Positions 9,848 to 18,214 are shown, numbered from the stretch's first letter. The stretch: DNA of 64,000 bases from Candidatus Poribacteria bacterium (GCA_028821605.1 JAPPFM010000005.1:1-64000); one strand, 5' to 3'. Made by a program: numbers and translations. The notes: generated from the sequence alone by a model not told the origin.

Positions 9848-10061
9848 ATGTTCGTGGCAATCTTGTCGCGTGCCACGAAGAAACCGCTCCCAATGCCGCG
9901 CAAACTCACCAAGCGGACAGTTGAACCCTTTACTTTTTCAGAGACTGAATCTACTGGCGGTGTGATCGGCTTCTCGGAAACTATCTGTTGCGGTGTTGGG
10001 CACACGAGAAAAGAAAACCCAGTGTTAGTAAAACGAATATAGACTTTCGGTCAACTTTCAT
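9835..10061 (-). pseudogene. frameshifted 5' fragment of a trypsin-like lipoprotein gene
   Basis: Reading the minus strand from ATG 10061 gives a lipoprotein signal (MKVDRKSIFVLLTLGFLFSC). One frameshift near codon 21 follows, and then PTPQQIV...GSGFFVARDKIATNIH, which stops in the end of the PhyH gene. This matches the start of the intact protease at 10415-11950 (MKVNRIS...LLSC...ASGFFVAPDKIATNIHV). Similarity even runs upstream of the start codon (CATAAACAGATACC versus CATAAATAGATACC). The copy ends at the catalytic histidine, so it is a broken duplicate of the neighbouring gene. Confidence 0.85.
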
Positions 10062-10414
10062 AAACAGATACCTCTAAACTCAGGGGGATTTAGTTTTAAT
10101 AAATTATCTGGTTGGCTGTTTTTTTTTAAATCCGGTGCGGTTAGGAAACCGCACTATAGGTGTCGATTTAAGATTTTCACGGTATTTTGTAGGAACGTCT
10201 CTACAAATGCCGCCCCTACGGGGCTTTATCTTTTTTTAATTCCCATTTCTACACAGATACCATCCCTACGGGATTGAAGAGGTTTTGAAGGCTTCAAACT
10301 CTCTGTGTAAAGCTCGATTCGGTTGGGAAACCGAACCTACCGGGCCTGGAGGGCCAAAATTGGGTAAAAAAACGGAAAACTAAATAGTCCAGCCTCTAAA
10401 CTGATGACGCACAA
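10062..10414. repeat. intergenic region with several palindromic repeats
   Basis: No gene was seen. It holds palindromes such as GTGCGGTTAGGAAACCGCAC (10133-10152), the related TCGGTTGGGAAACCGA near 10319-10334, and paired CCCTACGGG motifs near 10216 and 10263. These look like short dispersed REP-like units. The region separates the pseudogene from the intact protease gene. Confidence 0.45.
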
Positions 10415-11950
10415 TCACTGTCCCATATCCGATTTTAGTGCTTTAGCCTTTTGAAAATCTGCTTGTGCTGCTTCCTCTTGCCCAAGTGCCTCTTTCGCAC
10501 GTCCGCGATCGTAGTAGATTTCGGCATAATTAGGGTTAATCCGAAGTGCCGCATCAAAATCCTCTATCGCGCCTTCAGCGTTACCGAGGGCAGCTTTGGC
10601 AACACCCCGATTCCCGTAGGCATAAGCATTCTCTGGGTCCAATTGTATTGCTTGTGTGCAGTCCTCAACCGCCGACAGATATAACGACCCTGCCGCTGCC
10701 ATATCTCCCTGATCCGCTTTCGTTTTACCGAGACGGAACCGCGTATATCCGCGATTGATGTACGGCTCGGCATACTCTGGGTATAATCGTATTGCCTGTG
10801 TACAGTCCTCAATCGCTGAAGCATATAATGCCTGCGCGCCTGCTATGTCGCCCTGATTCGCTTTAGATTCACCAAGGGTAGCCTTTGCTATCCCACGATT
10901 GTTATATGGATCCGCAAGTTCTGAATCCAACTCGATAACTTGCGTCCAATCGTGAATCGCGCCTTGATAGTACATCTGTCCTTTCGCTACAGCCCCTTGA
11001 TTTGCTTCAAATTGACCGAGGCGGAACTTGCCACCGGCGCGATTGTGGTAGGCATAGGCATCTTCAGGGTTAAGTTTGATGGCTTGCGTGCTGTCTTCAA
11101 TTCCAGCCTCATATAACTTCCGAGCTTCCTCCAGATTTCCTTGGGCGAATTCGAGATCTCCAAGCGTGAATTTTGCGAGTCCTCGATTGTAGTAAGCATC
11201 TACCTTTTGAGGATTAAGTTTGATGGCTTTATCAAAATCGGCGACTGCTTCGTTATAGTGATTCGCATTGTATTTACGTTGTCCTTGAACGGAGTAGATG
11301 TAGGCACGGATATGCTTTCGCTTACGCCACCGCGTCAAAGGCTCCGCAAGTCTTGAGCGATCAATCAAAGTCCTCAGCGCGTTTGAGGGAATGGCGTAGC
11401 TGTAAGGATCTTCTACGGCAGAAACAACCCCGATGACCCGTCCTTTATTGTTCCAAACTGGACTACCGCTGCTGCCACCAGAAAGACTGATTTTCATTTG
11501 GAGCCATTTGTCGTTACTTCGGACACGATGGACGATGCCTTGCGTGCCTCTGTACTGTCCACCCGGGTAGCCTGTGGCAATCACTGCGTCCCCTACTTTA
11601 ACAGCATCACTATTGCCAAGTAGAAACGGTATGCCCTCACCTATCACTTTTAAGACAGCGAGATCGTTTTTAACATCGAACGCTGTTACACCCTCAACAC
11701 GCCAGACTTTCTGCTTGTTAGGCGATTTTATGAAAACGGAACCGGGATGCGCAATAACGTGAATGTTCGTCGCAATTTTGTCTGGTGCCACGAAGAAACC
11801 GCTGGCAGCTCCAAATCTACCTTCTACACGGACGACCGTAAAATCGATTTCTTTTTCAGGAAATTCAATAATCTGTTGGGGAGCCCGCGCGCAGGAAAGC
11901 AGGAAACTCAAAAAGAGCAAACCCAGTAAAGATATTCTGTTCACTTTCAT
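10415..11950 (-). CDS. trypsin-like serine protease with TPR repeats, lipoprotein
   Basis: A 511-aa protein. The N-terminal signal with lipobox LLSC (cysteine near residue 20) predicts a lipoprotein. Residues ~40-200 form a trypsin-like (S1C/HtrA-type) domain with catalytic His in ATNIHV, Asp in NDLAVLKV and Ser in GGSSGSPVW. The rest is a series of TPR units (NPQKVDAYYNRGLAKFTLG, NPEDAYAYHNRAG, DSELADPYNNRGIAK, YPEYAEPYINRGYT, DPENAYAYGNRGVAK, NPNYAEIYYDRGRAKEALG). Several have a longer second helix containing AxxLYxxAIEDCTQAI. No PDZ domain is visible; the TPRs may present substrate or partners. A good promoter lies at 12133-12161. Confidence 0.9.
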   Translation of the reverse strand: MKVNRISLLGLLFLSFLLSCARAPQQIIEFPEKEIDFTVVRVEGRFGAASGFFVAPDKIATNIHVIAHPGSVFIKSPNKQKVWRVEGVTAFDVKNDLAVLKVIGEGIPFLLGNSDAVKVGDAVIATGYPGGQYRGTQGIVHRVRSNDKWLQMKISLSGGSSGSPVWNNKGRVIGVVSAVEDPYSYAIPSNALRTLIDRSRLAEPLTRWRKRKHIRAYIYSVQGQRKYNANHYNEAVADFDKAIKLNPQKVDAYYNRGLAKFTLGDLEFAQGNLEEARKLYEAGIEDSTQAIKLNPEDAYAYHNRAGGKFRLGQFEANQGAVAKGQMYYQGAIHDWTQVIELDSELADPYNNRGIAKATLGESKANQGDIAGAQALYASAIEDCTQAIRLYPEYAEPYINRGYTRFRLGKTKADQGDMAAAGSLYLSAVEDCTQAIQLDPENAYAYGNRGVAKAALGNAEGAIEDFDAALRINPNYAEIYYDRGRAKEALGQEEAAQADFQKAKALKSDMGQ

Positions 11951-12132
11951 AAATAGATACCGTAAAGAAAGGATAGAGGAGAAAACGCTGTTACAAACAC
12001 ATCCGACTGTGCAGATGGCATTTGGGAATATGGCAGCGAGGTTCTAAAACGCAACTCCCACTTCCGAATCTCAAAAGTGTTATGACTTAGAATGGATACC
12101 CAATTAGGTTTTCAGCAGGCGTCCTGCTATCT

Positions 12133-12161
12133 ATTATAACCTACATCTGTTGTCTCGTCAA
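12133..12161 (-). promoter_or_regulatory. sigma70-like promoter for the trypsin/TPR gene
   Basis: On the minus strand: TTGACG (12156-12161), 17-bp spacer, TATAAT (12133-12138). Five of six and six of six bases match consensus. The predicted start near 12126 gives a ~175-base leader before ATG 11950. Confidence 0.75.
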
Positions 12162-12362
12162 GTTTCTCGAAGTTGTAAAATCGAGATGGGCCTGTTTCAT
12201 TTTCATCATTAGTTGCGAACTATTTCGCTTTTCGTAAAAGAAATATGAATTTTTCGGAGAACAGAGGGTTAAATGTTTTCAGAGGATTCTACAAAGGATT
12301 TTTAGTAGTGCTTATTTGGCTAAAAATGGGAAAACTAAGTATCAACAGAAACCATAAAAAAT

Positions 12363-12403
12363 TTGACATTTACTCCTAAAATATGTTAAAATACTTAACA
12401 TAT
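12363..12403 (+). promoter_or_regulatory. promoter-like site overlapped by a 9-bp inverted repeat
   Basis: TTGACA at 12363-12368, 17-bp spacer, TTAAAA at 12386-12391. A perfect inverted repeat ATATGTTAA/TTAACATAT (12381-12389 and 12395-12403) covers the -10 region, as an operator would. No plus-strand gene follows; the site lies beside the right end of the first tnpB element and could be an orphaned promoter. Confidence 0.45.
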
Positions 12404-12458
12404 ATAGATTCTAAATAGGTTTATCAGATGTTTTACCTATCGCTTACCACATTGATAT

Positions 12459-12531
12459 GTCAAGGCACCCACACGCTAAAGCGTGGGGAAACCTGTGCTT
12501 CGTAGACAACAGCGACTTCTGAGAAGTCGAC
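12459..12531 (-). ncRNA. candidate right-end / guide-RNA (omega RNA) region of tnpB element 1
   Basis: Directly 3' of the tnpB stop on the minus strand are two hairpins. One has a perfect 7-bp stem CGACTTC/GAAGTCG (12513-12529). The other is CACGC-TTTA-GCGTG (read on the minus strand) at 12472-12485 with extra CCC/GGG pairs. It is followed by TTGAC at the element's edge (12459-12463, minus). In characterised TnpB systems the guide scaffold covers the 3' end of tnpB and the element's right end, so this is where an omega RNA is expected. The exact limits are inferred. Confidence 0.55.
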
Positions 12532-13683
12532 TTACACTGTCTCCACAGAGGGACCCAAGGCGGCCCTCAAGATGTTTATCGCAGCGTTTACGTCCCTATC
12601 GTGGTGTGAACCACATTCGGGGCATGTCCACTGCCTATCAGAGAGAGAAAGGTTATCGTTTTTATGTCCGCAATCCGAACACGGTTTCGTGGTCGCCGTC
12701 CACTGTCCAACTTGAAAGAACTCGCGCTTATGTTTTTGACACTTATACTTCAATATCTCAACAAACTGTCCGAAAGCAAGGTCGGAGACTTTACGTCCCC
12801 ACAAGCGTTTCATACCCTCAAGGTTCAGCGTCTCTATGGCAATCGTATCAAACCTTTTGCACAGGTCGGTAGCAACCTTGTAGTGCCAGTCCTTGCGTTG
12901 GTTGGCTATAGGTTTCCGATACAATCGCGCAAGTCGTCTGACACAACGCCAATAGTTGTTAGAACCTTTGACTTTACGCGAAAGGCTTTTGCTCAGTGTT
13001 CGGAGTTCTTTCAAGGCGTGTTTCAAAAATTGTGGCGATTGTTTCTTTTCGCCGGTGCTGAGTGTGAGATATGTCTCCATCCCGAAGTCTATCCCTACGC
13101 TCTCACCTGTAGCAGAATAGGGTTCGGTGGTAGAGGTGTCTGTAACCACGTAAAGCCAATAGGTTCCAACACGATCGCGAAGGATTTGGATATAGCAAAC
13201 TTTACCGTCCCAGTCGCGGTGGTGGTGGAAAGAGAACCAACGTTTGTTGAATTTCAAGGTTTGAGTGGATTCGTCCCACGCTTTGAAAGAGAGACGAACA
13301 CGCCCTTCTTCAAGAAGATACGCCGATTGGAACTTCGCAGAACGATAGCGGTCTTTACGTTTAAACTTTGGAAGTCCGCCAAGTCCGTCAAAGAAACGGT
13401 CGTAGGTGATGTGGATACGGATAATCACTTCGTCAAGCGTGTCGCGAGGAATCCACGCCCAATGTTGATGCGTCCTTTGGAGCAAGTTCGTCAAGTGTGG
13501 TTGCAGGCGGAAACGCCCCGCATATTTCCCGTATCTACGGTAATATCGCTGTTCCAACTTCAGAAAGTGGTTATGCACCTCCGCAAGGTCATCAAGCATA
13601 TTGCCGAGACGCACATTCTTGGGATGTTCGCGCAGTTGGAACTTATACGTTTTTCGGCTCTTTTTCTTTTTTCGTTTTTTCAT
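12532..13683 (-). CDS. tnpB: TnpB, RNA-guided nuclease of an IS200/IS605-type element (copy 1)
   Basis: A 383-aa protein with a very basic N-terminus (MKKRKKKKSRK). The RuvC-like nuclease residues are all present: Asp in VGIDFGMETYL, Glu in AIETLNLEGM and Asp in the HDRDVNAA motif near residues 361-367. A zinc ribbon with CSDC and CPEC lies between the last two. Length and motifs are normal for an active protein. No tnpA gene is next to it, so the element is solitary (IS1341-like) and could move only with help. It differs clearly from the second TnpB at 22037. Promoter and structured leader are at 13694-13814. Confidence 0.93.
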   Translation of the reverse strand: MKKRKKKKSRKTYKFQLREHPKNVRLGNMLDDLAEVHNHFLKLEQRYYRRYGKYAGRFRLQPHLTNLLQRTHQHWAWIPRDTLDEVIIRIHITYDRFFDGLGGLPKFKRKDRYRSAKFQSAYLLEEGRVRLSFKAWDESTQTLKFNKRWFSFHHHRDWDGKVCYIQILRDRVGTYWLYVVTDTSTTEPYSATGESVGIDFGMETYLTLSTGEKKQSPQFLKHALKELRTLSKSLSRKVKGSNNYWRCVRRLARLYRKPIANQRKDWHYKVATDLCKRFDTIAIETLNLEGMKRLWGRKVSDLAFGQFVEILKYKCQKHKREFFQVGQWTATTKPCSDCGHKNDNLSLSDRQWTCPECGSHHDRDVNAAINILRAALGPSVETV

Positions 13684-13693
13684 GGTCTATCTC

Positions 13694-13781
13694 GTATCTC
13701 GCTTTTATCCCCTTACGAATGGGAGGAAACCAGCACGCCACCAAGCGGTGACGCTCGTAATACTGGTTTCCTACGAGATAC
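13694..13781 (-). ncRNA. structured 5' leader of tnpB copy 1
   Basis: On the minus strand the expected transcript starts with GTATCTCG, which pairs with CGAGATAC just before the start codon (outer stem, 13774-13781 with 13694-13701). Nested inside are GGAAACCAG/CTGGTTTCC (13763-13771 with 13725-13733) and a 7-bp stem CGTCACC/GGTGGCG with loop GCTT (13736-13753). An AAGGGGAT motif sits between the inner and outer stems. The same architecture occurs before tnpB copy 2, with compensatory base changes. Confidence 0.7.
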
Positions 13782-13785
13782 ATAT

Positions 13786-13814
13786 AGTAAACCACAATTT
13801 ACTGAGAATGGCAA
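13786..13814 (-). promoter_or_regulatory. promoter of tnpB copy 1
   Basis: On the minus strand: TTGCCA (13809-13814), 17-bp spacer, TTTACT (13786-13791). It is weaker than the matching promoter of copy 2 but at the same distance from the structured leader. Confidence 0.5.
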
Positions 13815-13849
13815 GTGTTTTTTCAAAAAAAACGCTGTGGTCTTACACA

Positions 13850-13900
13850 CGAGGGCGGATTTTCCTCCCCCGCCTAAAGGCAGGGGTTTCCAATCCGTAA
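13850..13900 (-). repeat. left-end block of tnpB element 1
   Basis: A block containing GCCTTTAGGC flanked by CCC/GGGG pairs, then CTCGTGTGTAAGACC, is shared with the upstream region of the second tnpB (21830-21890). It is read here as the conserved left end of the element. The outer boundary beyond 13900 could not be fixed. Confidence 0.5.
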
Positions 13901-14151
13901 ACTTAGATGAAAATTGCCTCTGCACGTTCATCGGTCTTGGTGTCGTGCTGATTGGCATTTCCATGTGTCACACAGGGGTGGGCTTATGAGTAGCGGATAA
14001 AACGTTTCCGAATTACACAATATAACGCCCATCGCTGAACAGCACACAACGAGATTTCGGTGAGGGTGTTTTCTTTTTTAAACGACAACAACGTAGTGGA
14101 ACGATGCGCGCAGACCAATCATTTAAAAAAATCCTTAAAAGAGGAGAAAAG

Positions 14152-16302
14152 ATGCGTTACAGAGCCGTCCTTTTGATATTCGCGGTGATCGCTGCGATGA
14201 ATCTAAATGCCGAAGCCATCAAAGAAATCAAACCACTGTTCACCCAAGAAACAATCGAAATCGATGGACACCTCAACGAGGAACCTTGGATAGAGACACA
14301 AGTCATCGACGACTTTACACAACAATCTCCCGATGAAGGGCAACCAACTACTGAACGTACAGAAGTTCGTATGCTGTATGACGCAGAAAAACTTTACATC
14401 GGGTTTGAGTGCTACGACTCGGAACCTGAAAAAATCGTTGCGAACGAAATGCGCCGCGATGGGAGACTTTGGCAAAACGATAATGTTTATATTATGCTTG
14501 ACACCTACGGCGATAAGCGGCAGTGCTTCTTCTTTCGGACGAATGCGCTTGGTGCGTTGTCAGACACGGCAGTCACTGATGGTGGCGAAAACCTCAACGG
14601 GAGTTGGGACTGTATCTGGGAAGCTGCTGGGCAACAACACGAGAGAGGGTGGACAGTCGAAATCGCGATTCCCTTTAATCAGTTACGGTTCAAAAAAGAC
14701 GATTCGATGGTTTGGGGTGTAAATTTCGGACGCAACATTGCAAGGCTTAATCAAACAACGCAGTGGATTCAGGTGCCGCGAAGTCAAAGTTGGCCCGGGA
14801 CATACCATCCAATATATCAAGGCAAACTAACCGGGCTTCACGGTATTGCGTCGCCATCGTATTTTAATGTAAAACCGTATCTTCTCGGCGGTTTGGGACG
14901 GAATCTTGATGATGAAAATTGGCAGCGTACTACCGAAGGCGACATCGGATTGGACATGAAATACGGTGTTACCTCGAACCTGACCCTGGATTTGACACTG
15001 AATACCGATTTTGCACAAGTAGAGGCGGACCAAGAGGAAGTTAACCTCACACGGTTTAGTCTTTATTTTCCAGAGCGGCGTGATTTTTTCCTTGAGGGTA
15101 GCGGACTGTTTGCATTTGGTGCAGGGATTGGAGACTTCGGTCCACCACCTTTATCGGTTTTTTATAGCCGCCGCATCGGTATTGAAGACGAGAAACAGGT
15201 TCGGCTGCTTGGCGGTGGCAAACTGACAGGAAAGGTCGGAGCATACAGTGTAGGCGCGCTCAATATGACGACTGCTGCCTCAGAGGAATCACCCATGACG
15301 AACTTCTCTGTGCTAAGAATGCAGCGTGATATTCTCAGCGATTCAAGCGTCGGCTTTATCCTCACGAACCGACAAAGCGATGTTAGTGATTATCATCGCA
15401 ACGGTGGGATAGACCTATTTTTCAGACCTCATGATCAGTGGCGGATGCGCGCGATGAGCGTTGGCAGCTGGTCTCCAGATCCAGATGAACGTGATTTCGC
15501 TTGGTATCTCTCTAATGACTGGCGCAACGACCATTTTCACGTTAATGCTTCTTACCTCGACATCGGTCCCCAATTTACAAGTAAGATGGGATTTATGCAT
15601 CGAAGGGACATTCGGTCGTTAATGTTGAATGCTGATTATGAAGTCCAAGTCAGGCGGTATGGTATACGGGATGTCGGTGCAGGTCTCTCCGGTGGTTATC
15701 TACTGGATCACGATAACACACCCATCGGTTGGGACTTCGGGATCAGCGCGGATATGATTCGGAATTCAGACGACGGGCTGAATCTTGATTTCCGACGGTT
15801 TTTCGACCGTGTCGATGAATCTTTTAGTATCGATGATGCTGAGATTCCTGCTGGCGATTACGAGATGAATCAGGTTTCGCTAAGAGGGTTCACCGAGAGC
15901 AGCAGACCGTTTGCTGTATTCGGCCGTGTGGAGTATGGGGACTACTTTCACGGTAACCGCGTGGGGTTCAGCATTGATAGTCAGTGGCGCATGACTTATC
16001 AACTCGCCATCGAAACCCGTTATCAACGCAACTGGATTCAATTACCCGAAATTGATTTGTTGACAACAAACGTTGTTGGCGCGAGGATTAGTTATGCGTT
16101 AAACACACGGTTTTTTACGAAACTGTACACACAGTGGAATGACAGCGCAGAACGGGCAAGCGCGAATTTTTTGCTCAATTACATCTACCGTCCCGGAAGC
16201 GATTTTTATCTTGTGTATGACCAAGGATGGGATACATCGGACGGTTTCCAAGCGCATGAATGGACAGTGTTGAGTAAGTTTACTTACCTGTTTAGTCTAT
16301 AA
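14152..16302 (+). CDS. exported protein with CBM9-like N-terminus and DUF5916-type beta-barrel
   Basis: A 716-aa protein. The start chosen is ATG 14152, which has GAGGAG at 14141-14146 and is followed directly by a signal peptide (RAVLLIFAVIAAMNLNAEA). Residues ~30-215 match the carbohydrate-binding family 9-like fold (IDGHLNEEPWIE, LYIGFECYD, FFFRTNALG, GWTVEIAIPFNQLRF). The rest has the alternating amphipathic strands of an outer-membrane barrel (LDMKYGVTSNLTLDLTLNTDFAQVEADQ, LYFPERRDFFLEGSGLFAFG) and ends in an aromatic-rich strand, TYLFSL. This layout is typical of DUF5916 proteins. The ligand is unknown; an outer-membrane carbohydrate-related role is inferred. Confidence 0.8.
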   Translation: MRYRAVLLIFAVIAAMNLNAEAIKEIKPLFTQETIEIDGHLNEEPWIETQVIDDFTQQSPDEGQPTTERTEVRMLYDAEKLYIGFECYDSEPEKIVANEMRRDGRLWQNDNVYIMLDTYGDKRQCFFFRTNALGALSDTAVTDGGENLNGSWDCIWEAAGQQHERGWTVEIAIPFNQLRFKKDDSMVWGVNFGRNIARLNQTTQWIQVPRSQSWPGTYHPIYQGKLTGLHGIASPSYFNVKPYLLGGLGRNLDDENWQRTTEGDIGLDMKYGVTSNLTLDLTLNTDFAQVEADQEEVNLTRFSLYFPERRDFFLEGSGLFAFGAGIGDFGPPPLSVFYSRRIGIEDEKQVRLLGGGKLTGKVGAYSVGALNMTTAASEESPMTNFSVLRMQRDILSDSSVGFILTNRQSDVSDYHRNGGIDLFFRPHDQWRMRAMSVGSWSPDPDERDFAWYLSNDWRNDHFHVNASYLDIGPQFTSKMGFMHRRDIRSLMLNADYEVQVRRYGIRDVGAGLSGGYLLDHDNTPIGWDFGISADMIRNSDDGLNLDFRRFFDRVDESFSIDDAEIPAGDYEMNQVSLRGFTESSRPFAVFGRVEYGDYFHGNRVGFSIDSQWRMTYQLAIETRYQRNWIQLPEIDLLTTNVVGARISYALNTRFFTKLYTQWNDSAERASANFLLNYIYRPGSDFYLVYDQGWDTSDGFQAHEWTVLSKFTYLFSL

Positions 16303-16370
16303 GTGAGCGTATCACGTTAAACACAGATTCTCTGTTCATTTTTTACGCGGATCGGGTATAATAATAACAA

Positions 16371-16484
16371 GACCTACGTAAATTGAGAAAATATCGGACA
16401 TTCAGACGCAAAAAATCGGTAACGTATTTAAACCCCCTAAATCCCCCTTATCAGGGGGACTTTAAGAGGAAATGCGTAAGTCCT
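16371..16484. repeat. MITE-like element, TAGGACTTACGCA family, copy 1
   Basis: The outer ends GACCTACGTA (16371) and TGCGTAAGTC (to 16482) are imperfect inverted repeats of the same family as the better copy at 21624-21756. Inside is a 6-bp hairpin CCCCCT/AGGGGG (16443-16458). It lies between the CBM9-like gene and the unknown 162-aa gene. Confidence 0.5.
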
Positions 16485-16561
16485 AAATAAGTATAAAATA
16501 GAGTGTTTCGTTTTTGGTAAGGATTTCATCAAACAACAATCAAGAAAAAGGAGTTCGACCC

Positions 16562-17050
16562 ATGCGAAAACAACAAATTGCAGCGAGTTACCAAAACTTC
16601 CACGTCATTTCCCACGATTTGGACGAGACAGGTGACCTTAAAGCTGAATGTAAGGCACAATTGGGTGAAGGCGTTCGGCTTGCTGACTGGAACGACATCC
16701 TCGCCTATTATCGAGAAGGCGGCTCGTTGGAGGATTTCATCGAGGCTCTTGAGATACCGCTTGAGTATGTTACGCCTGAAGATACGGATCCGCTACCGAA
16801 TACCTACTATCGCGTTTCGATGAACGGCGAGCTGCGATGGGAGGGAGATCGCCACTATTTCTTTACACGGCACGACCACACCAAGCGGGCAGATTTTTTG
16901 TCCCACAACGACATTGATAATTACCACCTGACGCTGGGTTCCTGGTTCGGTAAGGGCGGTTTTGCGCTCTGCTACGGAGACCCGGATAGCACTGTGCCAC
17001 CGCCAGAACCAGATACCACCGAACCGGTGCAGACATCGGGCGGCGGCTGA
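16562..17050 (+). CDS. hypothetical protein with Pro/Thr-rich GGG-ending tail
   Basis: A 162-aa protein not matched to any family. The start chosen is ATG 16562 (AAGGAG at about 16546-16551); a TTG at 16514 would only add a poorly coding stretch. The N-terminal half is acidic and probably helical (DLDETGDLKAECKAQLGEG, DWNDILAYYREGGSLEDFIEALEI). The middle is rich in aromatics and histidines (HYFFTRHDHTKRADFL, DNYHLTLGSWFGKGGFALCYG). The end is a disordered-looking PPPEPDTTEPVQTSGGG tail. It has no signal peptide and no membrane segment. A GGCTGA microsatellite begins at its stop codon. Confidence 0.6.
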   Translation: MRKQQIAASYQNFHVISHDLDETGDLKAECKAQLGEGVRLADWNDILAYYREGGSLEDFIEALEIPLEYVTPEDTDPLPNTYYRVSMNGELRWEGDRHYFFTRHDHTKRADFLSHNDIDNYHLTLGSWFGKGGFALCYGDPDSTVPPPEPDTTEPVQTSGGG

Positions 17051-17065
17051 GGCTGAGGCTGAGGC
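17044..17065. repeat. short GGCTGA tandem repeat at a stop codon
   Basis: Three GGCTGA units plus a partial one follow the GGCGGC codons at the end of the 162-aa gene. The first unit supplies the TGA stop. Confidence 0.6.
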
Positions 17066-17154
17066 AGCTAATGCAGTGGCGGTGCCATTGCTCGTTTTTT
17101 GCTCGGTAAGTACGTTTACATAGCGTACCTATCGGGCTATTTTAATCAGAAATG

Positions 17155-17355
17155 TGGGTAGGCGAGGATACAATCCTCGCCAGCGGGGGCGAGCGTTGCT
17201 TTTAGGGAGGCGAGGATACTAGCGGAAATCCGCAGAAACACCCAAGCAATCCGCAGAAATACCCAGGCAAAACACCCCAAGCAAAAACTCCCTCGCCAGC
17301 GGCGGTGGGGAGTTTGTTCCCTGACGAACTGTAACATATTTTCGGATTTTACTAT
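17155..17355. repeat. composite palindromic repeat region
   Basis: It contains the palindrome GGCGAGGATACAATCCTCGCC (17161-17181), two adjacent copies of a CCGCAGAAAxACCCAxGCAA motif (17230-17272), and a right-hand ATTTTACTATA end of the TATAGTAAAA family near 17345-17355 with no clear left end. It looks like nested or degraded small elements. No gene is seen between 17051 and 17647. Confidence 0.5.
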
Positions 17356-17463
17356 AAAGAACACCCAATGAAACCAAATACCCCATTTATGTCGTACTAT
17401 GAAAGAGGATTTCACCCTTTTTAAAATTTACATGGGGGCATATCAGTTTTGATATTCCGCATT

Positions 17464-17581
17464 TATAGTAAAACCTACAATTAATTAGACATTGCAGAAG
17501 AGCGAGGTTACAAACCTCGCCAGCGGTAGTGAGGTGTTTTGTGTTTTCCAAAGTGCCCTCTTATTTTTCGGTTTTACTATA
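17464..17581. repeat. MITE-like element, TATAGTAAAA family, copy 2
   Basis: 118 bp with perfect 12-bp terminal inverted repeats TATAGTAAAACC (17464-17475) and GGTTTTACTATA (17570-17581). The interior carries a GCGAGGTTACAAACCTCGC palindrome (17502-17520). It is the same family as 629-729. Confidence 0.75.
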
Positions 17582-17647
17582 ACTCAACTCTAATTGTGGG
17601 TATCAAAACAAAGCATACTTTCAAAATTCAAAAGGAAATTGGTAAAG

Positions 17648-18214
17648 ATGATAGAACCAGATAACTTTGCATGCCACAATGTTCACTTGGAGACTAAACG
17701 CCTGAAACTTCGCCCCTTTAAGGATGCCGATTTTGATATTGCTGTCCCTTTCTACAGAGATCCCGAATTTCTAAACGCGATTGAGGAATCTCCGCCTGAC
17801 GAACCTGTGACAAAGGAGTATCTCAAAAAAGCAGGTAAATTCATGAGGGATAGCGGATTTCTGTTTGCAATCGTGGAAAAGGCGAGTGGACGCCCCATTG
17901 GCGAGGTATGTCTGCAATGGATGAACTTGGAACGGGCGAAGATTGCCGGAGAAAAAATAATGCGTCTACCTATTGCGATTTGGGACAAGACCTTGTGGGG
18001 CAAAGGCTACGGGAAAGAGGTCGTGCGATGCTTGATGGCGCATGCGTTTGAAAAACTGGAAATCGATCGGTTCTGTCCGGTGGACGTTCCGGTGGACAAT
18101 GTTCGTTCACAAGCGTTATGGCGGTCGCTTGGACTAAGTGTTTCACGAGAAGCGGACGGCGGGAAGATGTTGGACTATGAGATCACACGCGCAGAATATG
18201 AGAAAATTAACTGA
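17648..18214 (+). CDS. GNAT family N-acetyltransferase (RimJ/RimL-like)
   Basis: A 188-aa protein. ATG 17648 was preferred because the upstream TTG extension is not domain-like; AAGGA lies at 17632-17635. The family signature is the acetyl-CoA-binding stretch LWGKGYGKEVV near residue 120, preceded by ETKRLKLRPFKDADFD at the N-terminus and followed by VPVDNVRSQALWRSLGL, as in RimJ/RimL-type enzymes that acetylate ribosomal or other N-termini or small amines. The substrate is unknown. The next gene begins 40 bp downstream on the same strand. Confidence 0.85.
   Translation: MIEPDNFACHNVHLETKRLKLRPFKDADFDIAVPFYRDPEFLNAIEESPPDEPVTKEYLKKAGKFMRDSGFLFAIVEKASGRPIGEVCLQWMNLERAKIAGEKIMRLPIAIWDKTLWGKGYGKEVVRCLMAHAFEKLEIDRFCPVDVPVDNVRSQALWRSLGLSVSREADGGKMLDYEITRAEYEKIN

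Noticed and set aside
9848-10042. Plus-strand frame MFVAILSRATKK...
   Set aside because: It is the reverse of the broken protease fragment; a similar frame occurs opposite the intact protease start at 11763.
12664-13989. Long plus-strand frame of 441 codons opposite tnpB
   Set aside because: It is antisense to a TnpB gene with all catalytic residues and zinc cysteines; the plus-strand product matches nothing and runs through the leader and left end.
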